From Aeromonas hydrophila subsp. hydrophila ATCC 7966 (GTDB lineage Bacteria > Pseudomonadota > Gammaproteobacteria > Enterobacterales > Aeromonadaceae), in NCBI RefSeq assembly GCF_000014805.1, contig NC_008570.1, positions 600,501 through 664,500 of the forward strand: a stretch of DNA of 64,000 nt, in the 5' to 3' direction. Positions 1 through 9,696 of this stretch are shown here, one piece after another. Made by a program: the position numbers and the translations under genes. Each line of letters opens with the position of its first letter. The first letter of the stretch is position 1. Below the pieces are notes generated by a model, which saw only the letters and a program-made list of their open reading frames with translations, made no database searches and was not told the origin of the DNA.

Positions 1-605
1 AGCTGGATCTTCTCGGTCAGGTTGAAGGCGACGAAGTTCTCGGAGTTGAGACCCTGCTCCTTCCAGTTCGGGTTGGTGCACTTGGCACCGTTCATCACCA
101 CGAAGTCCGGTTTGAAGGTTTTCAGCTCTTCATCGCTCGGGCGAATGAACATGTTTTTCACGAAGTGAGCCTGCCAGGCCACCTCGGTGATGATGCGCAC
201 GGCCAGGCGGGTGTCCGGGTTGGCACCGCAGAAGCCGTCGACCACGAACAGGCGCTTGCCGGAGAGCTGTTTGGTCACCAGGGATTTCAGATGTGACCAC
301 ACTTCCGGGCTGATGGCTTTGTTATCGTTTTTACCCTGGTCAGACCACCACACAGTATTCTGGGTAGTGGCGTCTTTGACGATATATTTATCTTTAGGGG
401 AGCGGCCGGTGAAGATGCCGGTATTGACATTGACGGCGCCCAGTTCGGTCACCACGCCGCGCTCGAACCCTTCCAGGTCGGCACGTGTCTCTTCCGCGAA
501 CAGCTGGTCGTAGGAAGGGTTGCGCAGGATTTCAGTGGAGTTCTTGATACCGTACTGGTCCAGTCCTAATTGCTTGGCCAGGGTGGGTTCTGCCACGATT
601 GTCAT
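1..605 (-). CDS. pckA: Phosphoenolpyruvate carboxykinase (ATP), N-terminal part
   Basis: Converts oxaloacetate plus ATP to phosphoenolpyruvate and CO2, the cytosolic entry step of gluconeogenesis. Only the first ~200 residues are present and the gene runs off the left edge. The translation begins [20 protein letters not shown] and contains the conserved [13 protein letters not shown] segment and the NTVWW motif typical of ATP-dependent PckA near the N-terminus. The start is the ATG at 603-605, preceded by AGGAG six bases upstream. It is transcribed away from hslO; the ~150 bp gap to hslO is AT-rich and should hold its promoter. Identity is confident from the family-typical N-terminus; the catalytic kinase loops lie outside the window. 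Confidence 0.95.
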   Translation of the reverse strand, partial: MTIVAEPTLAKQLGLDQYGIKNSTEILRNPSYDQLFAEETRADLEGFERGVVTELGAVNVNTGIFTGRSPKDKYIVKDATTQNTVWWSDQGKNDNKAISPEVWSHLKSLVTKQLSGKRLFVVDGFCGANPDTRLAVRIITEVAWQAHFVKNMFIRPSDEELKTFKPDFVVMNGAKCTNPNWKEQGLNSENFVAFNLTEKIQ

Positions 606-730
606 TGTATTCTCCTGGGTTCAGAGGTTGGTAGGGTTCTATCTGGCGTTCATCCTATCACTTAGGTGGTAGAGTTTAGCGATCGCCATCAAACTTTATA
701 AAATAGGGTATTTTTTTGTTATTTAAGTTA

Positions 731-751
731 AAGGCGGGTTTTGCCCGCCTT
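731..751 (-). terminator. Terminator of hslO
   Basis: An 8-bp GC-rich inverted repeat (731-738 with 744-751, loop of 5) lies just past the hslO stop on the minus strand. It is followed by an AT-rich stretch in that direction, as expected of an intrinsic terminator. Confidence 0.6.
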
Positions 752-754
752 CAA

Positions 755-1642
755 TTAGTGTAACTTGTTTGCATCATTACCGGGAGCCCTGCTGAACAGG
801 GTTTCGACGTCGATCCCATCAAATTGGTACTGGGCGCCGCAATAATCACAGTGCATGTCGATCTTGCCGAGCTCCTGCACCATCTCCATGACCTCTTCCT
901 TTTCTATCTGCAGCAGAGCCCCTTCGCAACGGGCGCGGGAGCAGGTGCAGCGGAACTCGACCGCCTGCGGATCGAACACCCGCACCTTGTCCTGGTGGTA
1001 GAGGCGGTAGAGGATCTCTTCCGCTTCCAGACCGAACAGCTCTTCATCCTTGATGGTGCTGGTGAGCTGGGTCAGGTGCTCGAAATCGTCGCTGTGATCC
1101 TCGCTCTGGGCAGGCAGCTCCTGCAGCAGGATGCCGGCGGCGCGCGGCTCACCCTGGTGGTAGCCGGTACGGATCCACAGCTTGGTCGCCAGCTGTTCGG
1201 ACTGGGCGAAGTAGTGCTCCAGGCAGCCAGCCAGGGTGTCGGCGTCCAGCGCTATGATGCCCTGATAGCGTTCACCCTGCTCCGGGGTGATGGTGATGAC
1301 CAGCTGGCCTTCTCCGATCAGGCTCTGCAGCTTGTCGTCGCTCGGCAGTTCCCCTTCATAGCGGGCCACACCACGCAGCTGCTGATTGTTGTCGCCGTTG
1401 ATGACGGCCAGCCGTACCGGGCCGTTGCCCTGCAGCTGCACCGTGATGGAGCCTTCGAACTTGAGGGTGGCGGTCAGCAGGCTGGTGGCGACCAGCAGTT
1501 CACCCAGCAGTTTTTGCACCTGTACCGGGTAGTTCTGGGCCTCAACCACGTGGCGGTAGGTGTGGTCCAGCTGGACCAGCTCGCCCCGGACTTCGTACTC
1601 TTCGAACAGATAGCGATACAGGAGATCTTGGTTACTCATCAT
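755..1642 (-). CDS. hslO: Hsp33 redox-regulated molecular chaperone
   Basis: Hsp33 is a cytosolic holdase activated by oxidation and unfolding; it binds unfolding proteins under oxidative stress. The 295-residue product matches the family length. The start, [14 protein letters not shown], and the VRGELVQLD segment are typical of Hsp33. The C-terminal redox switch is visible as CTC followed about 30 residues later by CDYC, the four zinc-binding cysteines. A second ATG one codon downstream is an alternative start. It lies upstream of pckA and downstream of hslR on the same strand, the usual grouping in gammaproteobacteria (hslR-hslO-pckA). Confidence 0.95.
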   Translation of the reverse strand: MMSNQDLLYRYLFEEYEVRGELVQLDHTYRHVVEAQNYPVQVQKLLGELLVATSLLTATLKFEGSITVQLQGNGPVRLAVINGDNNQQLRGVARYEGELPSDDKLQSLIGEGQLVITITPEQGERYQGIIALDADTLAGCLEHYFAQSEQLATKLWIRTGYHQGEPRAAGILLQELPAQSEDHSDDFEHLTQLTSTIKDEELFGLEAEEILYRLYHQDKVRVFDPQAVEFRCTCSRARCEGALLQIEKEEVMEMVQELGKIDMHCDYCGAQYQFDGIDVETLFSRAPGNDANKLH

Positions 1643-1747
1643 GCATTCCTGGGTTCTTCGGTGGGGTAAATAGATAAAAACATTAATAAACAGCTGGTTA
1701 GGAACTTATTCCGGCAACTGTCGTCATAAAAGGGCCATCTTGGCGGG

Positions 1748-2146
1748 TCAATATTGCTTGACCTTGATCAGCTGGCGCCGCTCCTGCTTGTCGGGGCGAC
1801 GCTCGGGGCTTGGCGCAAACTGGCTGTTGAAGCGGCGTGCCTCGCTGTTTTCGGCCCGCTTTTTCAGGCTGGCCTCGGTCTCTTCATAGAGCTGCTGGGC
1901 CAGCGGGGCGGACTTGCGCTGCTCGCTCACCTCGAGCACCCGCACTTCCCGTTCGTCCTGACCCTGCCAGAAGCGAATGAGAGCGCCGACCTCGACATGC
2001 TTGCCCGGTTTGCTGCGCTGGCCGTTGTAATGCACCTTGCCCCCTTCAATCTGGTCGCGGGCCAGGCTGCGGGTCTTGTAAAAACGTGCCGCCCACAACC
2101 ACTTGTCGAGACGGACCAGGGCTGGGGTTTCTGCGGGGTTCGGCAT
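1748..2146 (-). CDS. hslR: Hsp15 ribosome-associated heat shock protein
   Basis: Hsp15 carries an S4 RNA-binding fold and recycles 50S subunits that still hold a nascent chain. The 132-residue product starts MPNPAETPALVRLDKWLWAA; the RLDKWLWAARFYKTRSLA segment is the S4 motif, and the tail is rich in Arg and Lys. The reading frame is open much further upstream, but that extension covers the hslR/exeC promoter region and lacks family resemblance, so the ATG at 2144-2146 was chosen. hslO follows 105 bp downstream on the same strand. Confidence 0.92.
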   Translation of the reverse strand: MPNPAETPALVRLDKWLWAARFYKTRSLARDQIEGGKVHYNGQRSKPGKHVEVGALIRFWQGQDEREVRVLEVSEQRKSAPLAQQLYEETEASLKKRAENSEARRFNSQFAPSPERRPDKQERRQLIKVKQY

Positions 2147-2270
2147 GAATCGACTCCGGAATGGCTGAAAGGGGTGCCTGATTATACCAGAGGCGGGCCC
2201 CGGGATAGAAACAGGGGGGCTGATGGTGTGACGGAATGTCAATTTTCGCAGCTTCATCCCATCCGGTCGG

Positions 2271-2299
2271 TTGTCTCTGGGTCCATTGCCGTACACAAT
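2271..2299 (+). promoter_or_regulatory. Candidate promoter of the exeC-N operon
   Basis: TTGTCT at 2271-2276 and CACAAT at 2294-2299 are spaced by 17 bp, resembling a sigma-70 promoter about 40 bp before the exeC start. It is placed by eye only. Confidence 0.3.
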
Positions 2300-2336
2300 A
2301 GCCAACCGATTTGGATGCCAGAAAATATTGATAAAC

Positions 2337-3209
2337 ATGACGCTACCGTTCAGGGATGACTTGTTGAGCTCCCTTCTGGCCCGTTGTAAAACCGTGCCAC
2401 TCTCCCGATTCAGCCAGCCTCTGTTCTGGCTTCTGCTGCTGTTGCTGGCCCACCAGTGTGCCGGTCTCACCTGGCGTCTGCTGGATCTCGGCAGCCGGCC
2501 CGTCAGCCAGTCCTGGCAACCGTCGGTGGTCGCCAATCAGAGCCAGGGTGCAAACCGGCTCGACCTGAGCGGCGTCAGCCGGCTGGCACTGTTCGGCAAG
2601 GCCAAACAGCAGGCCCAGGCGGCCGATGTTGTCGCAGCCGATGCTCCCAAGACCCAGCTCAACGCCCAGCTTAACGGCGTGCTGGCGAGCTCGGATCCCG
2701 CCAAATCCATTGCCATCATCGCCCACAATGGGCTGCAGAACTCCTACGGCATCGGTGATCTCATCGATGGTACCCAGGCCAAGATCCGCCAGGTGTTCCC
2801 GGATCGGGTCATCATCGAGCGGGACGGCCGCGACGAAACCCTGATGCTGGACGGGGAAGAGTACGGCAAGCCGCTGCCCAAGCCGGGCAACCAGGATGGC
2901 AAGCTCTCCTCGGTACGCAACGAGCTGATGGGCAACCCCGGCAAGATCACCGATTACCTCAATATTTCCCCGGTCCGGGTCGATGGCCGCATGGTCGGCT
3001 ATCGCCTCAATCCGGGCAGCAATCCGGAACTGTTCAATCAACTGGGGCTGGTCGCCAACGACATGGCGGTCAGCATCAATGGGCTGGATCTGCGGGATAA
3101 CGCTCAGGCCATGCAGGCGATGCAGCAGGTGGCTGGCGCAACGGAAATGACCGTCACCGTCGAGCGGCAAGGACAGCTCTACGACGTTTATGTCGGCTTG
3201 TCAGAATAA
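2337..3209 (+). CDS. exeC: Type II secretion system protein C (ExeC)
   Basis: ExeC/GspC is a bitopic inner-membrane protein whose periplasmic homology region contacts the secretin ExeD. The 290-residue product has a short cytoplasmic N-terminus, one membrane segment (about residues 23-40, rich in Leu), the periplasmic homology region, and a C-terminal PDZ-like domain ending RQGQLYDVYVGLSE. The frame is open back to 2271, but the ATG at 2337 gives the usual GspC N-terminus (MTLPFRDDLLSSLL) and length. It is the first gene of the exe operon; exeD follows after 21 bp. Confidence 0.93.
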   Translation: MTLPFRDDLLSSLLARCKTVPLSRFSQPLFWLLLLLLAHQCAGLTWRLLDLGSRPVSQSWQPSVVANQSQGANRLDLSGVSRLALFGKAKQQAQAADVVAADAPKTQLNAQLNGVLASSDPAKSIAIIAHNGLQNSYGIGDLIDGTQAKIRQVFPDRVIIERDGRDETLMLDGEEYGKPLPKPGNQDGKLSSVRNELMGNPGKITDYLNISPVRVDGRMVGYRLNPGSNPELFNQLGLVANDMAVSINGLDLRDNAQAMQAMQQVAGATEMTVTVERQGQLYDVYVGLSE

Positions 3210-3230
3210 TGATTTGGAGTAGCACCAAGA

Positions 3231-5264
3231 ATGATAAATAAAGGGAAGGGCTGGCGTCTGGCCACCGTGGCTGCGGCGCTGATGATGGCAGGTTCTGCCT
3301 GGGCCACCGAATATTCCGCCAGCTTCAAGAATGCCGACATCGAAGAGTTCATCAACACGGTCGGCAAGAACCTGAACAAGACCATCATCATCGAGCCTTC
3401 GGTGCGCGGCAAGATCAACGTCCGCAGCTATGACCTGCTCAACGAAGACCAGTACTACCAGTTCTTCCTGAGCGTGCTCGATGTCTATGGCTTCGCCGTG
3501 GTCCCGATGGACAACGGCGTGCTCAAGGTGGTGCGCTCCAAGGATGCCAAGACCTCCGCCATCCCGGTGGTGGACGAGAGCAACCCCGGCAGTGGCGACG
3601 AGATGGTGACCCGGGTGGTACCGGTGCGCAACGTTTCGGTGCGCGAACTGGCGCCGCTGCTGCGCCAGCTCAACGACAACGCCGGCGGCGGCAACGTGGT
3701 CCATTACGACCCCTCCAACGTGCTGCTGATCACCGGCCGCGCCGCCGTGGTCAATCGGCTGGTGGAAGTGGTGCGCCGGGTCGACAAGGCGGGCGACCAG
3801 GAAGTGGACATCGTCAAGCTCAAGTACGCCTCTGCCGGCGAGATGGTGCGGCTGGTGACCAACCTCAACAAGGATGGCAACAACCAGGGCGGCAACACCT
3901 CCCTGCTGCTGGCCCCCAAGGTGGTGGCCGACGAGCGCACCAACTCGGTGGTGGTGAGCGGCGAGCCCAAGGCGCGCGCCCGCATCATCCAGATGGTGCA
4001 CCAGCTCGACCGTGACCTGCAGAGCCAGGGCAACACCCGGGTCTTCTATCTGAAATACGGCAAGGCCAAGGATCTGGTGGAGGTGCTCAAGGGCGTCAGC
4101 TCCAGCATCGAGGCGGACAAGAAGGGCGGCGCGGCCACCACCACGGGCGGTGGCGGTGCCAGCATCGGCGGCGGCAAGCTGGCCATCTCCGCCGACGAGA
4201 CCACCAATGCGCTGGTGATCACCGCCCAGCCGGACGTGATGGCCGAGCTGGAGCAGGTGGTCGCCAAGCTCGACATCCGCCGTGCCCAGGTACTGGTGGA
4301 GGCGATCATCGTCGAGATCGCCGATGGCGACGGTCTCAACCTCGGGGTGCAGTGGGCCAATACCAATGGAGGCGGTACCCAGTTTACTGACACCAACCTG
4401 CCCATCGGTTCGGTGGCCATCGCGGCCAAGGATTATCAGAAGAACGGTACCACCACAGGTTTGGCTGCCTTGGCCAAGGATTTCAACGGCATGGCGGCCG
4501 GCTTCTACAAGGGCAACTGGGCCGCGCTGGTCACCGCGCTCTCCACCAACACCAAGAACGATATTCTCTCCACGCCGAGTATCGTCACCATGGACAACAA
4601 GGAAGCCTCCTTCAACGTCGGCCAGGAAGTGCCGGTGCAGAGCGGTTCCCAGAGCTCCACCACCAGCGATCAGGTGTTCAACACCATCGAGCGCAAGACG
4701 GTGGGTACCAAGTTGGTGGTGACGCCGCAGATCAACGAAGGGGATTCCGTGCTGCTCAACATCGAGCAGGAGGTCTCCAGCGTGGCGCAGACCCAGGCAC
4801 CCGGTACCAGCACGCTGGGCCCGACCTTCGATACCCGTACCATCAAGAACGCTGTGCTGGTGAAGAGTGGCGAGACCGTGGTGCTGGGTGGTTTGATGGA
4901 CGAGAAGACCCAGGAGAAGGTCTCCAAGGTACCGCTGCTCGGCGACATCCCGGTGCTGGGTTATCTGTTCCGCTCGACCTCCAACTCGACCTCCAAGCGC
5001 AATCTGATGGTCTTTATCCGACCGACCATTTTGCGTGATGCCGATGTCTACAGCGGTATCTCCAGCAACAAGTACTCCCAGTTCCGCTCCGAGCAGCAGG
5101 AGGCGGCGGCGCAGGAGGGCTATCTCACCTCGCCCAAGCGCCAGGTGCTGCCCCAGTACGGCCAGGGCGTGACCATGTCGCCCGAGGTGCAGAAGCAGCT
5201 CCAGCAGACACAGCAGGCCCCGCAGGCGAGCGGCGGGTCCCAGCCATTCGTGGGTAACAAGTAA
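3231..5264 (+). CDS. exeD: Type II secretion outer-membrane secretin (ExeD)
   Basis: ExeD/GspD multimerises into the outer-membrane channel for folded exoproteins. The 677-residue product has a signal peptide (hydrophobic stretch, cleavage likely after SAWA, residue 25), an N0 domain starting [17 protein letters not shown]1-N3 repeats with a Gly/Ala-rich loop near 4130-4180, and the C-terminal secretin domain with [16 protein letters not shown] and the [12 protein letters not shown] segment. The tail is Gln-rich. Its TAA shares one base with the exeE ATG, so translation of the two is likely coupled. Confidence 0.96.
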   Translation: MINKGKGWRLATVAAALMMAGSAWATEYSASFKNADIEEFINTVGKNLNKTIIIEPSVRGKINVRSYDLLNEDQYYQFFLSVLDVYGFAVVPMDNGVLKVVRSKDAKTSAIPVVDESNPGSGDEMVTRVVPVRNVSVRELAPLLRQLNDNAGGGNVVHYDPSNVLLITGRAAVVNRLVEVVRRVDKAGDQEVDIVKLKYASAGEMVRLVTNLNKDGNNQGGNTSLLLAPKVVADERTNSVVVSGEPKARARIIQMVHQLDRDLQSQGNTRVFYLKYGKAKDLVEVLKGVSSSIEADKKGGAATTTGGGGASIGGGKLAISADETTNALVITAQPDVMAELEQVVAKLDIRRAQVLVEAIIVEIADGDGLNLGVQWANTNGGGTQFTDTNLPIGSVAIAAKDYQKNGTTTGLAALAKDFNGMAAGFYKGNWAALVTALSTNTKNDILSTPSIVTMDNKEASFNVGQEVPVQSGSQSSTTSDQVFNTIERKTVGTKLVVTPQINEGDSVLLNIEQEVSSVAQTQAPGTSTLGPTFDTRTIKNAVLVKSGETVVLGGLMDEKTQEKVSKVPLLGDIPVLGYLFRSTSNSTSKRNLMVFIRPTILRDADVYSGISSNKYSQFRSEQQEAAAQEGYLTSPKRQVLPQYGQGVTMSPEVQKQLQQTQQAPQASGGSQPFVGNK

Positions 5265-6769
5265 TGGCGGCATACCAGCTGGATGGCGTCGACATGCCGG
5301 CAGCCCTGCCCGAGCTGCCGTTTGCCTTCGCCCGCAACTTCGGCGTGATCCTGACCGAGCGGCAGGGGGCACCTGTGCTGCTCTGCCGCCAGGGCGTGAC
5401 GCCGCAAACCCTGCTGGAAGTACGGCGGGTAGCGGGCTGTGCCTTCACGGTGGAGCAGATGGACCGCGAGGCCTTCGAAGAGCTGCTGATGGCCCACTAC
5501 CAGCGCGACTCCTCCGAGGCGCGCCAGCTGATGGAGGATCTCGGCAACGAGATGGACTTCTTCGCGCTGGCCGAAGAGCTACCTCAGAGTGAAGATCTGC
5601 TGGATGCCGACGACGACGCCCCCATCATCCGTCTCATCAACGCCATGTTGAGCGAGGCGATAAAAGAAGAGGCGTCCGACATCCACATCGAGACCTTCGA
5701 GCGCGCCCTGGTGATCCGGTTTCGCATCGATGGGGTGCTGCGGGAGATCCTGCGTCCCCATCGCAAGCTCGCCTCCTTGCTGGTGTCGCGCATCAAGGTC
5801 ATGTCGCGGATGGACATCGCCGAGAAGCGGGTACCGCAGGATGGCCGCATCTCATTGCGCATCGGCGGCCGGGCGGTGGACGTGCGGGTTTCCACCATGC
5901 CGTCCAGCTACGGCGAGCGGGTGGTGCTGCGTCTGCTCGACAAGAACAACGTGCGGCTCGAGCTCAAGCAGCTCGGCATGACGCTGGCCAACCGCAACAT
6001 CATCAGCGAACTCATTCGCAAGCCCCACGGCATCATTCTGGTGACGGGCCCGACCGGTTCGGGCAAGTCGACCACCCTCTACGCGGCCCTCTCCGAGATC
6101 AACTCGCGGGATCGCAACATCCTGACCGTCGAAGACCCCATCGAATATGACCTCGAAGGGGTGGGCCAGACCCAGGTCAACAGCAAGGTGGACATGACCT
6201 TCGCCCGCGGCCTGCGCGCCATTCTGCGCCAAGACCCGGACGTGGTGATGGTGGGGGAAATTCGTGACCTCGAGACCGCCCAGATCGCGGTGCAGGCGTC
6301 GCTGACCGGTCACCTGGTGATGTCGACCCTGCACACCAACACCGCCATCGGTGCCATCACCCGGATGCGGGACATGGGCATCGAGCCCTTCCTGCTCTCC
6401 TCCTCGCTGCTGGCGGTACTGGCCCAGCGGCTGGTGCGCACCCTCTGCCCCGATTGCCGCGCGCCGCGCGCCATCACCGAGCAGGAGCGCATTGCCATGG
6501 GCATCGAGCTGGCGCCGGATCAGCAGGTGTGGCGGCCGGTGGGCTGCGAGCAGTGCAACCACACCGGCTATCGCGGCCGGACCGGCATCCACGAGCTGGT
6601 GGTGATCGACGAAGCGGTGCGCGAGGCGATCCACAGCGCCAGCGGCGAGCTGGCCATCGAGCGGCTGATCCGGGGCCACACCCCCAGCATTCGCCGCGAC
6701 GGCATCGACAAGGTACTCAAGGGGCAGACCAGCCTCGAAGAGGTGCTGCGCGTGACCCGGGAAGACTGA
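5264..6769 (+). CDS. exeE: Type II secretion ATPase (ExeE)
   Basis: ExeE/GspE is the cytoplasmic hexameric ATPase that drives pseudopilus assembly, held at the membrane by ExeL. The 501-residue product contains the Walker A motif GPTGSGKST (about residue 262), the Asp box and Walker B region [12 protein letters not shown], the His box [10 protein letters not shown], and the zinc-binding tetracysteine region (CPDC then CEQC) near residues 393-430. The start overlaps the exeD stop by one base. exeF begins one base after the stop codon. Confidence 0.96.
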   Translation: MAAYQLDGVDMPAALPELPFAFARNFGVILTERQGAPVLLCRQGVTPQTLLEVRRVAGCAFTVEQMDREAFEELLMAHYQRDSSEARQLMEDLGNEMDFFALAEELPQSEDLLDADDDAPIIRLINAMLSEAIKEEASDIHIETFERALVIRFRIDGVLREILRPHRKLASLLVSRIKVMSRMDIAEKRVPQDGRISLRIGGRAVDVRVSTMPSSYGERVVLRLLDKNNVRLELKQLGMTLANRNIISELIRKPHGIILVTGPTGSGKSTTLYAALSEINSRDRNILTVEDPIEYDLEGVGQTQVNSKVDMTFARGLRAILRQDPDVVMVGEIRDLETAQIAVQASLTGHLVMSTLHTNTAIGAITRMRDMGIEPFLLSSSLLAVLAQRLVRTLCPDCRAPRAITEQERIAMGIELAPDQQVWRPVGCEQCNHTGYRGRTGIHELVVIDEAVREAIHSASGELAIERLIRGHTPSIRRDGIDKVLKGQTSLEEVLRVTRED

Positions 6770-6770
6770 G

Positions 6771-7991
6771 ATGGCAGCATTCGAATACAAGGCCCTCGAC
6801 GGCAAGGGACGCAACAAGAGCGGCGTGCTGGAGGGGGATTCCGCCCGCCAGGTACGCCAGCTGTTGCGCGAGCAGGGGCTGACCCCGCTCGAGGTGAACG
6901 AGACCACCGAGAAGGCCAAGCGCGAGGCGAACCGCTTCGTGTTGTTCCGCCGTGGTGCCAGCACCGCCGAGCTTGCGATGATTACCCGCCAGCTGGCTAC
7001 CCTGGTGGGGGCCGGGCTCACCATCGAAGAGGCGCTCAAGGCCGTCGCCGAGCAGTGCGAGAAGGCCCACCTGCGCAGCATGGTGGCCACGGTGCGCAGC
7101 AAGGTGGTGGAGGGCTATTCGCTGGCCGACTCGCTGGCGGCCTTCCCCCATGTGTTCGATCAGCTGTTCCGCTCCATGGTGGCGGCCGGCGAGAAGTCCG
7201 GTCACCTGGAGAAGGTGCTCAACCGCCTCGCCGACTACACCGAGCAGCGTCAGCACATGCGCACCAAGCTGCTGCAGGCGATGATCTACCCCATCGTATT
7301 GACCTGCGTCGCCATCGGCGTTATCTCCATCCTGCTCACCGCCGTGGTGCCCAAGGTGGTGGCCCAGTTTGAACATATGGGTCAGCAACTGCCGGCCACC
7401 ACCCGTTTCCTCATCGGTACCAGCGAGCTGATGCAGCACTACGGCCTCTGGTTCCTGTTGCTGCTGCTGGTGGGTGGCTTTGTCTGGCGCTGGTGGCTGA
7501 CCGATGACAAGCGTCGACGTCACTGGCACCAGCTGATCCTGCGCCTGCCGGTGATCGGTCGGGTCAGCCGTGGTCTCAACACCGCCCGTTTTGCTCGCAC
7601 CCTGAGCATCCTCAACGCCAGCGCCGTGCCGCTGCTGGAGGGGATGAAGATCTCCGGCGAAGTGCTCTCCAATGACTTTGCCCGCATGCGCATCGGTGAG
7701 GCCACCGAGCGGGTGCGGGAGGGGACCAGCCTGCGCAAGTCGCTGGATGAAACCAAAATTTTTCCGCCCATGATGCTGCACATGATCGCCTCCGGCGAGC
7801 AGAGCGGCGAGCTCGACAACATGCTGGAGCGGGCGGCGGACAACCAGGATCGGGAGTTCGAAACCCAGGTGAACATCGCCCTCGGGGTGTTCGAACCCAT
7901 GCTGGTGGTCTCCATGGCCGGGGTGGTGCTGTTTATCGTGATGTCGATCCTGCAGCCGATCCTTGAGCTCAACAATATGGTGAATCTGTAG
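6771..7991 (+). CDS. exeF: Type II secretion inner-membrane platform protein (ExeF)
   Basis: ExeF/GspF is the polytopic platform protein that couples the ATPase to pseudopilin insertion. The 406-residue length is typical. Two T2SSF domains are visible (about residues 70-190 and 270-395), each followed by strongly hydrophobic membrane segments, and the N-terminus MAAFEYKALDGKGR is typical of the family. The gap to exeE is one base. A 115-bp gap with no convincing gene separates it from exeG. Confidence 0.95.
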   Translation: MAAFEYKALDGKGRNKSGVLEGDSARQVRQLLREQGLTPLEVNETTEKAKREANRFVLFRRGASTAELAMITRQLATLVGAGLTIEEALKAVAEQCEKAHLRSMVATVRSKVVEGYSLADSLAAFPHVFDQLFRSMVAAGEKSGHLEKVLNRLADYTEQRQHMRTKLLQAMIYPIVLTCVAIGVISILLTAVVPKVVAQFEHMGQQLPATTRFLIGTSELMQHYGLWFLLLLLVGGFVWRWWLTDDKRRRHWHQLILRLPVIGRVSRGLNTARFARTLSILNASAVPLLEGMKISGEVLSNDFARMRIGEATERVREGTSLRKSLDETKIFPPMMLHMIASGEQSGELDNMLERAADNQDREFETQVNIALGVFEPMLVVSMAGVVLFIVMSILQPILELNNMVNL

Positions 7992-8106
7992 GTTCGGGTG
8001 TCCAGATACGCTGCGCTATTCGAACCTGCCAGTCCAATCGAGCGATCGTGGTTTAACAGTTAATCGTTGATGGTTCATGCCATCTCATTTCGTGAGGGAG
8101 TAAGTC

Positions 8107-8538
8107 ATGCAAAAGCGTCGTCAATCGGGTTTTACCCTGCTGGAAGTGATGGTGGTCATCGTGATCCTGGGGATCCTGGCCAGCCTGGTGGTGCCCAACC
8201 TGATGGGCAACAAGGAGAAGGCGGACCAGCAGAAAGCGGTCTCCGACATAGTGGCGCTGGAAAACGCCCTCGACATGTACAAGCTGGACAACAACCGCTA
8301 CCCGACCACCGAGCAGGGGCTGGACGCGCTGGTCAACAAGCCGACCGCAGCACCTGAGCCGCGCAGCTACCGCGAAGGGGGCTACATCAAGCGCCTGCCG
8401 CAGGATCCCTGGGGCAACCCGTACCAGATGCTGAGCCCGGGCCAGTTCGGCAAGATCGACATCTTCTCCATGGGGCTGGATGGCGAAGCCGGTACCGATG
8501 ACGACATCGGCAACTGGAACCTGAAGGACTTCCAATAA
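8107..8538 (+). CDS. exeG: Major pseudopilin (ExeG)
   Basis: ExeG/GspG polymerises into the periplasmic pseudopilus that pushes substrates through the secretin. The 143-residue precursor has a type IV prepilin leader: basic MQKRRQSG, cleaved after Gly8, with N-methylated Phe9 and the conserved Glu at +5 (FTLLEVMVV), followed by the hydrophobic helix. The C-terminal part has the calcium-binding loop region (DPWGNPYQ, DGEAGTDDDIGNW). A good ribosome site (GAGGGAG) precedes the ATG. Confidence 0.96.
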   Translation: MQKRRQSGFTLLEVMVVIVILGILASLVVPNLMGNKEKADQQKAVSDIVALENALDMYKLDNNRYPTTEQGLDALVNKPTAAPEPRSYREGGYIKRLPQDPWGNPYQMLSPGQFGKIDIFSMGLDGEAGTDDDIGNWNLKDFQ

Positions 8539-8585
8539 GTGATCCCGCCGCGTCGCGCTCACCGAGTCATGCCGGGGCTGCCTGA

Positions 8586-8705
8586 ATGAAGGTGGCCTCT
8601 TCTGCCCGTCGCCAGGCCGGTTTTACTCTGCTGGAAGTGCTGCTGGTCGCCATGTTGATGGGTTGGCTCGAGGCCACTGCCATGCAGTTGAGGCTGGCGT
8701 CATGA
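8586..8705 (+). CDS. Truncated prepilin-leader mini-ORF at the exeG/exeH junction
   Basis: A 39-codon ORF between exeG and exeH. Its first half is a near-copy of the exeH N-terminus: a basic leader, then [19 protein letters not shown], including the prepilin cleavage site and the Glu at +5. After the shared part it diverges (WLEATAMQLRLAS) and ends in TGA that overlaps the exeH ATG (ATGA at 8702-8705). It therefore looks like a duplicated 5' end of exeH that now bridges exeG and exeH. Whether it is translated, or acts as a leader coupling translation into exeH, cannot be decided from sequence. Confidence 0.5.
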   Translation: MKVASSARRQAGFTLLEVLLVAMLMGWLEATAMQLRLAS

Positions 8706-8766
8706 AACATAGTCGCCAGGCCGGTTTTACCCTGCTGGAAGTGTTGCTGGTCGCCATGTTGATGGG
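8608..8766 (+). repeat. 55-bp direct repeat pair, exeH 5' end
   Basis: Positions 8608-8662 and 8712-8766 are identical at 53 of 55 bases, 104 bp apart. Both encode [18 protein letters not shown]. The second copy is the real exeH start; the first lies in the mini-ORF upstream. Confidence 0.9.
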
Positions 8767-9253
8767 GCTGGTTGCCACTGCCGTCACCCTCAGCATGGGT
8801 GGCGCCAGGGGGGATAGAGAGCTGGACAAGCAGGCGCGCCGCTTCATGGCCGTGCTGCAGCAGGCGCAGGAGTACTCGGTGATGGATGGCCGGCTGGTGG
8901 GCCTGCGTGTCGAGGACAACAGCTGGCAGTTCATGCAGCGCGCGGCCAAGGATCGCAAGTGGCAGGTGATGAGCGGTGACAAGCTGCTGGATCGGGTCGA
9001 GTTGCCCGACAACATGCGGCTGGCCATCGAGCTCGAGGGCTTCAGCTGGCGGACCGAATCCGACGAGAAGTACGAGAAGGGGCGCGACGAGAAGGAGCGC
9101 ACCCCGCAGGTGTTCATCTTTCCCGGTGGCGAGCTGACCCCCTTCGTGCTGACCCTGACCCAGCAGGACGACGATCTGCGCTATGTGCGCACGGTCAAGG
9201 CGGACGAGTTCGGCCGTCTGCGTCTGCTGCAGGACGAGGAGGAAGAGGAATGA
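8702..9253 (+). CDS. exeH: Minor pseudopilin (ExeH)
   Basis: ExeH/GspH is a minor pseudopilin of the type II secretion pseudopilus. The 183-residue precursor has a type IV prepilin leader, MKHSRQAG, cleaved before FTLLEV with the Glu at +5, then a hydrophobic helix and a soluble domain rich in charged residues ending DEEEEE. The frame is open upstream, but the ATG at 8702 places a standard 8-residue leader and overlaps the preceding mini-ORF stop. Its own TGA overlaps the exeI ATG by four bases, implying translational coupling. Confidence 0.93.
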   Translation: MKHSRQAGFTLLEVLLVAMLMGLVATAVTLSMGGARGDRELDKQARRFMAVLQQAQEYSVMDGRLVGLRVEDNSWQFMQRAAKDRKWQVMSGDKLLDRVELPDNMRLAIELEGFSWRTESDEKYEKGRDEKERTPQVFIFPGGELTPFVLTLTQQDDDLRYVRTVKADEFGRLRLLQDEEEEE

Positions 9254-9609
9254 ACGCCCGCGGCATGACCCTGCTGGAAGTCATGGTGGCGCTGGCGGTG
9301 TTTGCCATCGCCGGGCTGGCGGTGATGAAGACCGCCAGCGAGCACCTCTCCGGCCTCAACTATCTGGAACAGAAGACCCTGGCGACCTGGGTGGTGGAGA
9401 ACCAGCTGGTACAGCAGAAGCTCGAAGCCAAGTGGCCCGGTGACAGCTGGGTGGAAGGGGACGAGCAGATGGCGGGCCAGACCTGGTACTGGCGCTATCG
9501 CGGCGTCGCTACCGCCGACAGCAACTTCAAGGCGCTGGACATGGAAGTGCGTACCACGCCCAAGGCTGACAGCCCGGTGGCCATGATTCGGACCTATATC
9601 AGCCGATGA
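9250..9609 (+). CDS. exeI: Minor pseudopilin (ExeI)
   Basis: ExeI/GspI is a minor pseudopilin that with GspJ and GspK forms the pseudopilus tip. The 119-residue product has a very short leader, MNARG, then [17 protein letters not shown] with Glu at +5, the usual GspI features. It starts inside the exeH stop (ATGA) and its TGA overlaps the first possible exeJ ATG at 9606. The last ~20 bp of the gene resemble the 48-bp units that follow at the exeI/exeJ junction. Confidence 0.94.
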   Translation: MNARGMTLLEVMVALAVFAIAGLAVMKTASEHLSGLNYLEQKTLATWVVENQLVQQKLEAKWPGDSWVEGDEQMAGQTWYWRYRGVATADSNFKALDMEVRTTPKADSPVAMIRTYISR

Positions 9610-9696
9610 ACCTGCATCAAGGTGTCTCCATAAGCCGGAGCCGGCATCAGCCGATGAACATTCACCAACGAGTCTCCATGATCCGGAGCCAGCGTC
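9581..9696 (+). repeat. ~48-bp tandem repeat across the exeI/exeJ junction
   Basis: Units begin at about 9581, 9628 and 9676 (the last partial). The clearest pair is 9601-9648 against 9649-9696: both start AGCCGATGAAC, share GTCTCCAT and CCGGAGCC, and are in frame with exeJ. The repeat multiplies the exeI end / exeJ start sequence. Confidence 0.75.

Noticed and set aside
3201..5372. Long antisense frame opposite exeD (723 codons)
   Set aside because: It is the mirror of a GC-rich, clearly identified secretin gene, with a His/Gly/Leu-rich composition typical of antisense shadows.
8067..8357. ORF starting before exeG in another frame
   Set aside because: It overlaps the whole exeG start in the wrong frame and turns Gly/Arg-rich; exeG is clear.
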